Assembly: GCA_946479255.1 (NCBI GenBank)
Contig: CAMLFK010000162.1
Coordinates: forward strand, 1 to 11,150
Origin: an uncultured Oxalobacteraceae bacterium
GTDB taxonomy: Bacteria > Pseudomonadota > Gammaproteobacteria > Burkholderiales > Burkholderiaceae
Reading direction: 5' to 3'
DNA: 11,150 nucleotides
A program made the translations under genes and the position numbers. This document shows, in pieces, positions 1 to 5,712 of this stretch. The notes under the pieces were generated by a model that was not told the DNA's origin, ran no database searches, and was given only the letters and a program-made list of their open reading frames with translations. Numbering within the stretch: the first letter of the stretch is position 1; every line of letters begins with the position of its first letter.

Positions 1-705
1 ATTGAGCAGCAAGAAGCCAAGCGTGGCGCCTATGCCGGCCAAGGCAAGCTGCGCTACCAGCGCATCCCCGGCCTGCCATGACAGATACCCCACGCCAGCC
101 AGGATCACCAGCACAGTGGAACCAGCAAGGCCGTTAAAGCCATCGACGATATTGATTGAATTCGTTACCCCTACCACGGCAAATGCGGTAACCGCCAAGG
201 AAATCGGCATCCAGCTCAACGCGCCGTCCAGACCCCATATGTCGAGGCGCGGCAAACATGCACCCAACAGCCAGGCGGCCATGAGCGCACTGGCAAATAT
301 CGAATACATGCGCGTCCTTACTGAAACCCCTTTGGTTAAATCCTCGGCGATCCCCGCTAAAAACGCCGGGACCGCGGCCAGCGCAAGTTTGAATAAGATT
401 ATTTTCGTCTCGACGCGGATGGCGAGCGGGTAGTAGTCGAAATCGACAAACAGCGGAACCGCCAGCACGCCGGACAGCAATGCGATCCCACCGGTGCGCG
501 GGACCAGCCTTTTATGGACTTTCTGGATTCCACGGACATCCGCGTCGAAGGAATAGCGCCCGTGCCAGCGTTCGGTAATAATATTCAGGAAACACACTGC
601 CAGGCTGGCCAGCAATGCCACCGAGAGCGTTTCAAGCAAAGAGAAAGCCGATATCCCGGCCAAAGCCAGCTCGTGCCCCCGCCTGATTGATTCGTCAATT
701 GCCAT
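1..705 (-). CDS. WecA/MraY-family undecaprenyl-phosphate sugar-1-phosphate transferase (glycosyltransferase 4), C-terminus cut by window start
   Basis: Partial polytopic membrane enzyme, 235 residues visible, open to base 1. The family moves a sugar-1-phosphate (often GlcNAc or a related HexNAc) from a UDP-sugar to undecaprenyl phosphate in the inner membrane, priming O-antigen or exopolysaccharide synthesis. Visible marks: H64-KRLVPRTGG, matching the family 'HxxxxPRxGG' loop; an acidic pair E121-D122 where DD is more usual; and NSINIVDGFNGLAG (182-195) with D188, the signature catalytic loop. The last visible residues, GFLLLN, are the start of the usual 'GFLxxNxxPAxIFMGDxGS' block. An alternative ATG lies at 717. 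I prefer 705 because GGAG sits 6 bases upstream of it, inside the codons that follow 717, and 717 has no clear ribosome site. It lies downstream of the chain-length determinant on the same strand. The sugar cannot be told from sequence. Confidence 0.9.
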   Translation of the reverse strand, partial: MAIDESIRRGHELALAGISAFSLLETLSVALLASLAVCFLNIITERWHGRYSFDADVRGIQKVHKRLVPRTGGIALLSGVLAVPLFVDFDYYPLAIRVETKIILFKLALAAVPAFLAGIAEDLTKGVSVRTRMYSIFASALMAAWLLGACLPRLDIWGLDGALSWMPISLAVTAFAVVGVTNSINIVDGFNGLAGSTVLVILAGVGYLSWQAGDALVAQLALAGIGATLGFLLLN

Positions 706-717
706 GGCAAGCTCCAT

Positions 718-1038
718 GATGATGTCGCTAAAATCTCATCCCACGTACACGAAAAAGCATCATCGTAATGTCCGGTTCTATTCGCTCAATGCGATCGACA
801 GACACCCCATCCTAGCAAGCGCTGCCCTGATATCAGGTTCAAAAAATCGATCCATCGATAGCGTATTTCTTGTCTCATATGCTTTTTTATGATGGGTTTC
901 CCATGAGACCAAGACCAGCCCCTGGGGCGCTTGAAGCGCCCTGATCCTGTGGCATCGTGGATCGCCCGACACGGCCTGTCGCTTGCTTGAGGGAAGTGCT
1001 ACTTTAGGTGCTGCCGGAAGGCTTTGCGGCGGGGGACA
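718..1038. other. Palindrome-rich intergenic spacer in the polysaccharide locus
   Basis: About 320 bases between the chain-length determinant and the WecA-like gene, with no convincing gene. Inverted repeats are dense: the 12-bp palindrome CCTGATATCAGG at 826-837; ATCGAT-CC-ATCGAT at 846-859; GTCTCAT (872-878) pairing with ATGAGAC (903-909); ATGGG-TTT-CCCAT at 892-904; and GGGCGC-TTGAA-GCGCCC at 925-941. On the minus strand the 846-859 hairpin is followed by six T, a weak terminator-like shape. The minus strand is also open from the stop at 1041-1039 down to a TAG just below 780, in the same frame as the upstream gene. Its product resembles nothing I know. I read the region as a regulatory leader for the downstream transferase gene, which is an inference. 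Confidence 0.5.
762..789 (-). promoter_or_regulatory. Possible sigma-70 promoter for the WecA-like gene
   Basis: On the minus strand, TTGAGC (plus 784-789) is followed after 16 bases by TACGAT (plus 762-767), about 57 bases before the preferred start at 705. Both hexamers match the consensus only partly, and other pairings exist in this AT-richer spacer. This is a weak call. Confidence 0.25.
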
Positions 1039-2442
1039 TCATCGGTAGCCTGCAACGATGGCATTTTTTAGAAACGAGGCGAACAGGCCCAGGACTATGC
1101 CCGAAATGCAAGCCAGTGCGATCATGACCGACAGGCTCAGTGTCACTGGTCGGACCGGCAGCTCGGCGCGATCGATCAAACGGGCGCTTGCGTTATCGGA
1201 TTGGGTCAGCAAATCAAGTTTGTGGCGGGAGTTTAATAGCGCAATCCTGATTTCACTGGTGATCTGCTTATCGCGGCTGACACTGAGTATTTCGTGCTGG
1301 GCATCAGCCAGCACCTGGCGTCGCGCCTCGATCTTGTTCAAATCGCGGCGTAAATCCCGTACGTGTTTACTTATAATTATCACCTCGGGATGGTTTTCCA
1401 GGAAGCGGCTCGACAATTCATCTCTTCTTTGCTGTTTTGAAGCCAGTTCCGCTTGTAGCGCGACCGCTTGCTGCATAAGGGCCCTGGATTCTTCGCTCAA
1501 GTCGGATATCCCATGTCCGCGCAAGACTTGGGAAAACCTGGCATCCAGATCTTGCAATCTTTGTTCCGATTCCTGCACCTGGCGGTCGTAGAAGAGCAGC
1601 GCTTTTTTCGCTTCCTCGGATTTTTGGGCGGATTGCCGGCGGATATACTCGTGCCCTATTGCATTCAGGGTCCGGCTTATCTGTTCCGGTTGCGAGCCTC
1701 GGAGTGATATGCCAATCACATTTGACTGCTTTCCGTTTTCCGCGATCGCCAGGGAATTTTGCAATTGTTCGACGACCTGGGCGCCAGGACTCCGGCTTAT
1801 AAAAAACTGCGCCCCGGACTTTGCCTGGATTTGGTCGACGAGAATTTCTACTGGACCATGTTTCGTCTGCGCTTTTGCCAACTCGCCAAGCTCACCTTTC
1901 AGCCACACCCCCGACTCTTCCCGGCTCAGCGTGTACCCGCCTTGTGCGCCAATCGTCAGAAGGAAGGGCTGTCGCAGCAGGGCCTCGGGGACGCTGAATG
2001 AGGCTACACGGACTCGCTCCGCGCCCCACAAATAGCCGCCATAGCCGAACAATCCGGGATTCGATACCGTCTTATTTTGTTCAGCAATAAATGCACCGAC
2101 AACAGGAAACCGGCTGGGCTTTACATCGATGTCGAGTTGTAAGGCCTTCACCACGCTCGATAGTATCGAGCGCGATCTCAGTATTTCGACTTCGGTTGCG
2201 GTAGGAATGTCGCCCTGCGGATCGCCGGACAGCGTAGCATTCGGTCTGATCTGAATTAAGATATTTGCCGCATAAATAGGTTTCACTGTTAACGCATAGA
2301 CAATCCCGAGGATGGCGACGATGAACGCCACGCCCACAATCAGCCTGCCGTTGCTTAAGATATTTCCGGAGCGCAAGACCGGTGCTGGCTTATCGCGGTC
2401 AATATCGATTTGATCGCTGATTTCGTTCAGATAGTTTTTCAT
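1039..2442 (-). CDS. Wzz/GumC-like polysaccharide co-polymerase (chain-length determinant), no kinase domain
   Basis: Inner-membrane protein of 467 residues that would control chain length or export of a surface polysaccharide. Layout: short cytoplasmic N-terminus, TM1 about residues 31-52, a long periplasmic part, and a Pro-containing segment leading into TM2 about 433-458 near the C-terminus. The periplasmic part includes a heptad-rich coiled coil (from SEEAKKALLFYDRQ onward) and the family-like block RFLENHPEVIIISK. It stops 9 residues after TM2, so it lacks the C-terminal tyrosine-kinase (Wzc/BY-kinase) domain many betaproteobacterial relatives carry. A separate kinase may lie outside the window. 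Start: ATG at 2442 puts the usual 30 or so residues before TM1. A GTG at 2499 in the same frame would add 19 residues and overlap the LysR stop as GTGA. Neither start has a strong ribosome site. It shares strand with the LysR gene upstream and the transferase downstream. Confidence 0.87.
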   Translation of the reverse strand: MKNYLNEISDQIDIDRDKPAPVLRSGNILSNGRLIVGVAFIVAILGIVYALTVKPIYAANILIQIRPNATLSGDPQGDIPTATEVEILRSRSILSSVVKALQLDIDVKPSRFPVVGAFIAEQNKTVSNPGLFGYGGYLWGAERVRVASFSVPEALLRQPFLLTIGAQGGYTLSREESGVWLKGELGELAKAQTKHGPVEILVDQIQAKSGAQFFISRSPGAQVVEQLQNSLAIAENGKQSNVIGISLRGSQPEQISRTLNAIGHEYIRRQSAQKSEEAKKALLFYDRQVQESEQRLQDLDARFSQVLRGHGISDLSEESRALMQQAVALQAELASKQQRRDELSSRFLENHPEVIIISKHVRDLRRDLNKIEARRQVLADAQHEILSVSRDKQITSEIRIALLNSRHKLDLLTQSDNASARLIDRAELPVRPVTLSLSVMIALACISGIVLGLFASFLKNAIVAGYR

Positions 2443-2495
2443 GATGCTCAGCAGTGCAAACCTTTGTGGGAAAAACGATCGGACCGGATTTTTTG

Positions 2496-3521
2496 TCACG
2501 AAAACTTGTTTATCTTGTCAGCTCGAAAAAAGAATCGATCACTGCAAGAATGAAGCGCATCGGCGAATTGTTTGGCCGCCGAATCCGCAGCCACCGACTG
2601 CCCGAGCGTCAGATACAAGCGCCTGTTATAGCTAGAACCATTAACAACAGGTAATATCCGTATATCGTTCCGGTCGAGCCAGTGCTGTATCCGGTATTTG
2701 GGTAGCCACGCATAGGCAAAGCCGTATCGCAAGACGCCAATTGCGCTGTCGACACTGCTGACATTCCAGGGCCGCGGATATCGTGGCGGGCGCTTGCAGG
2801 GGTCCACGCCTACATAGTCGTTGGAAGCGGAAATGGCGATCTGGGACTGCATTCTGAGGTCGTCAGCGGTGATTTTCCGCTTTAGTGCGAACAAGGGATT
2901 TTCCGGATGGGCGACTGCGACATGTTCAATATCGATTAATTCCTTGCCCGCAAAACCAAACGGCAGCTGCGTGCTGATTGCCAGATCGACGGTATTGTCC
3001 TGCAGCGATTGCGTGGCCTGGTCAAGCGTCGCCTCCTTCACACTAAGCCTGATATCCCACTGCAGGGGCGACAGCCGTTGAAGTGCAAGCATGAGCAAAT
3101 CAGTGGGAAAGCTGCGGTCAATTGCCAGCTTGATTTCCGGCCCCCATCCTTGCCGTAAATTCTCGGCAAGCTCCTCAAGTTCCATCGCATTCCTGACCAG
3201 GTCACGTGATCTACCGAGCAATATCTTCCCCTCCTCGGTTATTTCGGCCTTGCGCCCCTTTAACACGAGAAGCGATACGCCCAGCTGTTCCTGGAGCTTC
3301 GACACTGCGTGGCTGATGGTAGATTGGGTCACGTTCAAACCGTTCGCGGCACCAGTAAACCCGTCAAAATCTATCACGGCGTGAAACATTTTCCACTGCC
3401 GCAGACTGATGCGCAAATTGCGGACTTTAGTCGACGCAATGCCCGCGCTTTTCGGTAGGCCGTCAAACTCGAGCATTTCCGCACAGTTTGATGATTCCGG
3501 CATCGGATCGGTCATTTTCAC
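2496..3521 (-). CDS. LysR-type transcriptional regulator of the polysaccharide locus
   Basis: LysR-family DNA-binding regulator, up to 341 residues. After an unusual N-terminal extension of about 36 residues comes the winged helix-turn-helix: ISLRQWKMFHAVIDFDGFTG, then AANGLNVTQSTISHAVSKL, ending in LVLKGRKAEITEEG. A periplasmic-binding-protein-like effector domain follows. The start is uncertain: GTG at 3521, ATG at 3515 and ATG at 3503 are all in frame. A GGCGGGT stretch lies somewhat too far upstream of 3521, and the first conserved residue is well inside, so any of them works. The stop falls 53 bases before the preferred start of the chain-length gene, or overlaps its alternative GTG start by 4 bases, so the two are probably co-transcribed. 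The inferred role is local control of polysaccharide production; the effector is unknown. Confidence 0.85.
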   Translation of the reverse strand: MKMTDPMPESSNCAEMLEFDGLPKSAGIASTKVRNLRISLRQWKMFHAVIDFDGFTGAANGLNVTQSTISHAVSKLQEQLGVSLLVLKGRKAEITEEGKILLGRSRDLVRNAMELEELAENLRQGWGPEIKLAIDRSFPTDLLMLALQRLSPLQWDIRLSVKEATLDQATQSLQDNTVDLAISTQLPFGFAGKELIDIEHVAVAHPENPLFALKRKITADDLRMQSQIAISASNDYVGVDPCKRPPRYPRPWNVSSVDSAIGVLRYGFAYAWLPKYRIQHWLDRNDIRILPVVNGSSYNRRLYLTLGQSVAADSAAKQFADALHSCSDRFFFRADKINKFS

Positions 3522-3870
3522 TTTTTGATACCCGCCAACATTAAAGGATCCGTGATGTCCTTATCGCCCATACTTTTAAATGCGCGCACGGCGCTCCCGG
3601 CCCAATGCGTCGTCGTTATATATTATGCATTGCCATTGCTCAGGGCACTGCGGATGATCAAGTCTGGGAATTGGTGGCTGCCTGAACAGCGTAGATTATT
3701 TGGAGTAATTATTAAATCGTAGTATCGAAATTCCAGCCGCTCCGGCGATCGGGATTGCGTTCTGGAATTGTTGAGTGCAAATTACAGCGCACTGCTACGG
3801 TCACTACGCTAAGTACCCGAACGGAAATAAATGTGAAGTTTTGGCGAACATAGCCGGATTGAAATGATGA
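3522..3870. other. Intergenic region, about 350 bp, with a promoter-like AT-rich patch, an inverted repeat and a half repeat element
   Basis: No convincing gene. On the minus strand an AT-rich stretch around 3617-3632 (CATAAT and TATAAC motifs) lies about 100 bases upstream of the LysR start at 3521 and could hold its promoter, but I found no good -35 partner. AATTCCAG (3729-3736) pairs with CTGGAATT (3762-3769), an 8-bp inverted repeat with a 25-base loop. Bases 3811-3859 are the solo repeat arm listed separately. A plus-strand open frame of 65 codons starting at 3525 has no ribosome site and no recognisable product. Confidence 0.5.
3811..3859 (+). repeat. Solo arm (49 bp) of the 160-bp inverted-repeat element
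   Basis: These 49 bases, beginning AAGTACCCGAACGG and ending CATAGCCGGAT, are identical to 8066-8114, the left arm of the complete element. The match ends on both sides: T versus C before it, T versus G after it. No right arm (the GGGTACTT end) is found nearby. The copy ends 11 bases before the stop codon of the CrgA-like LysR gene, with its inner end facing that gene. Perfect identity over 49 bases in two unrelated contexts shows a recently spread or conserved dispersed repeat. It may be a truncated copy. Confidence 0.9.
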
Positions 3871-4791
3871 TCATTGCGACAGCCAGCCCTCGTTCTGCAG
3901 GTATTGCCGGTAAAAGTCGACAAAGTGCCGCACTTTTGCCGGCACCTGCCTGCCCGGCGGATACACGGCGTAAATGCCCGCATCAGGCAGCGACCACTCT
4001 GGCAGCAGGCGTACCAGGCGCCCCGCGTCGATTCCAGCCTGGGCATTGAATTGATCCAGAATCGAGATGCCGGCATCCCTCTCCAATAGTGCCCGTAGAG
4101 CGCCTGGCGAATCGATCCGGAAACGGGTCTTCACGTGAACAGTCTGGGTATCCCCGCCGCTCGATCCAAACGACCATGTCAGCGGCGTCGGCATCAAGGT
4201 CAATGCAATCCAATCGAGCTGGGCCAGATCGGCCGGACTGTCCGGAATACCGGCCTTCGCGAGATAGGCCGGCGAGGCTACGACATACTGCGCAAACTGG
4301 CCCAGTTTGAGAGCACGCTGAGATGAATCGCGCAGCCAGCCGAGCCGGATGGAGACATCGATGCCCTCATCGACCAGATTGACGACCCGGTCGCTGGTCC
4401 GCACGTCGATGGAAAGTTGCGGGTGCAGGCGCGCAAACGCCGCAAGGGCCGGCGCGACCGACGAAGCGGCATAGTCGACCGAGCAGCTGATGCGCAATGT
4501 GCCCAGGAGCGCCTGCTCGCCCGATCCGGCACGCTCCACCGCTTCTTCGAGCGCCTGCAACAAGGGCTGGCATTCCTTGTACAGCGTCTGGCCTGCGTCT
4601 GTCATGACCACCTTGCGCGTGGTGCGGTTAAACAGCGTAGAACCCAGTTTCGATTCCAAGCGGCTGATCTCGACGCTGACTTTCGCGGTCGCCACGCCAA
4701 GCCGTTCGGCAGCCGCGGTGAATCCGCCGCTGTCGGCCACCGCCTGAAACACCAGCAAATCGTTGAGATCGATCTTTCCAGGGAGCGCCAT
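3871..4791 (-). CDS. LysR-type transcriptional regulator, CrgA-like
   Basis: Standard-length LysR regulator of 306 residues. The N-terminal winged helix-turn-helix spans about residues 8-65 (DLLVFQAVADSGGFTAAAER, then ATAKVSVEISRLESKLG and LFNRTTRKVVMTDAG). The effector-binding domain follows from about 90 and has the CrgA-group look: DEGIDVSIRLGWLRDSS, and later LLPEWSLPDAGIYAVYPPGR. Start ATG at 4791 is supported by GAGG five bases upstream. It is transcribed divergently from a small NAD(P)-binding oxidoreductase, with a T-N11-A inverted repeat between them. The usual arrangement is that such a regulator controls its divergent neighbour and represses itself. The inducer is unknown; the partner's type would fit a small electrophile or oxidant, but this is a guess. 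Confidence 0.92.
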   Translation of the reverse strand: MALPGKIDLNDLLVFQAVADSGGFTAAAERLGVATAKVSVEISRLESKLGSTLFNRTTRKVVMTDAGQTLYKECQPLLQALEEAVERAGSGEQALLGTLRISCSVDYAASSVAPALAAFARLHPQLSIDVRTSDRVVNLVDEGIDVSIRLGWLRDSSQRALKLGQFAQYVVASPAYLAKAGIPDSPADLAQLDWIALTLMPTPLTWSFGSSGGDTQTVHVKTRFRIDSPGALRALLERDAGISILDQFNAQAGIDAGRLVRLLPEWSLPDAGIYAVYPPGRQVPAKVRHFVDFYRQYLQNEGWLSQ

Positions 4792-4825
4792 CGTGGCCTC
4801 ATTCTTAAGAAATACTGAAAGATGA

Positions 4826-4854
4826 ATTATGAATTGATCCGTTTATCTGATCAA
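4826..4854 (-). promoter_or_regulatory. Predicted sigma-70 promoter of the CrgA-like lysR gene
   Basis: Reading the minus strand, TTGATC (plus 4849-4854) and CATAAT (plus 4826-4831) are separated by exactly 17 bases. They lie about 35 bases upstream of the start at 4791. The -35 hexamer falls in one arm of the inverted repeat and the spacer holds most of the other, so a protein bound there would block this promoter. Confidence 0.5.
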
Positions 4855-4857
4855 TTC
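4831..4857. promoter_or_regulatory. Putative LysR operator (perfect inverted repeat, T-N11-A)
   Basis: GAATTGATC (4831-4839) and GATCAATTC (4849-4857) are perfect 9-base inverted arms around a 9-base spacer. The dyad contains T at 4838 and A at 4850, the T-N11-A spacing typical of LysR-family sites. It sits in the 134-base divergent region between the regulator and the oxidoreductase. Overlap with the regulator's promoter predicts autorepression. Confidence 0.6.
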
Positions 4858-4925
4858 TTTGTGTGATCATCTTTTCCATTGGCAGCCCCGAGTGGCTGCC
4901 CTCACCCAGGAAAAAAGGAAACGTC

Positions 4926-5561
4926 ATGAAAATAGCAATCATCGGTGCAAGCGGTTACGTTGGTTCTGCACTGCTCAAGGAAGCTACGGCGCGCGGGCAT
5001 CAGGTAACTGCGCTGGTATCCCATCCGAACAAGGTGCCGGCATTGGACAAGATAAGCGCGGTGCAGGTGGACGTGATGGCGCAGGGCGACCTGCTCGGCA
5101 CCTTGAAGAACCACGATGCAGTGATCAGCGCATTCAGCGGCCACGCACAAGAAGATGTGCTCGGCTATTACCTGCGCGGGATGCAATCGATTATCGCGGC
5201 GAGCAAGGGCGCGGGCGTGCGTTTGCTGGTGGTGGGTGGCGCCGGCGGCCTCGAAGTGGCGCCAGGCGTCCAGCTTCTCGATACAGCGGAATTCCCGGCG
5301 CAATGGAAAGCGACCGCCGAAGGCGCCCGCCAAGCCTTGCAGCTGCTGCGACAGGAACAGAAACTCGACTGGACCGTACTGGCGCCTTCCGCCCATCTGG
5401 AACCTGGCGAGCGTACCGGAAAATTCCGCCTGGGCGCAGATCAGCTGCTGGTCGACGCATCAGGCGAAAGCCACATCTCGCTCGAAGATTACGCGGTCGC
5501 CATGATCGATGAACTTGAAACGCCAGCGCACGCACAGCGCCGTTTCACGGTCGGCTACTAG
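4926..5561 (+). CDS. NAD(P)-binding Rossmann-fold oxidoreductase (atypical SDR / NmrA-like, YwnB-type)
   Basis: Cytoplasmic protein of 211 residues. The N-terminus MKIAIIGASGYVGSALL carries the dinucleotide-binding GxxGxxG motif (G7, G10, G13). After it come SHPNKVPAL, where relatives have the 'RnPeKl' loop, then a DV acidic turn and DAVISAFSGH, as in biliverdin-reductase-B and NmrA-like proteins. No YxxxK catalytic pair of classical short-chain dehydrogenases is evident. The start at 4926 has AAGGAAA just upstream; an in-frame ATG at 4863 would add 21 unrelated residues before the Rossmann strand and is rejected. It is divergent from the CrgA-like regulator and presumably controlled by it. 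Likely functions are NAD(P)H-dependent reduction of a small substrate or redox sensing; the substrate is unknown. Confidence 0.88.
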   Translation: MKIAIIGASGYVGSALLKEATARGHQVTALVSHPNKVPALDKISAVQVDVMAQGDLLGTLKNHDAVISAFSGHAQEDVLGYYLRGMQSIIAASKGAGVRLLVVGGAGGLEVAPGVQLLDTAEFPAQWKATAEGARQALQLLRQEQKLDWTVLAPSAHLEPGERTGKFRLGADQLLVDASGESHISLEDYAVAMIDELETPAHAQRRFTVGY

Positions 5562-5712
5562 CTCAGGGAACTGGAGCAATGCGGAGAGACTTACGGCATC
5601 GTGATGGCCAATGCGAAGCACAGCGGACGCGCTGAGGCGGCCACTACGCTAGAATTGCGCGGTATTCGTCCGCGCTTATCCGGCGCGGTTTGACCACCTT
5701 ACCAAAATCACG

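Noticed and set aside
925..941. GGGCGC-TTGAA-GCGCCC hairpin as a rho-independent terminator of the chain-length gene
   Set aside because: No T run follows on either strand, so it is kept only as part of the palindrome cluster.
1039..1041. TGA at the end of the chain-length gene read as selenocysteine
   Set aside because: The protein already ends normally after its second membrane helix, and no selenoprotein family has this layout. A plain stop or a nonsense mutation is simpler.
3525..3722. Plus-strand 65-codon frame in the spacer upstream of the first LysR gene
   Set aside because: No ribosome site, no recognisable product, and no promoter; this length is expected by chance in AT-richer spacer DNA.
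5657..5675. GCGCGG-TATTCGT-CCGCGC hairpin before the S9 gene as a terminator of the oxidoreductase gene
   Set aside because: A 6-bp stem with no following T tract, about 95 bases after the stop; too weak to call.
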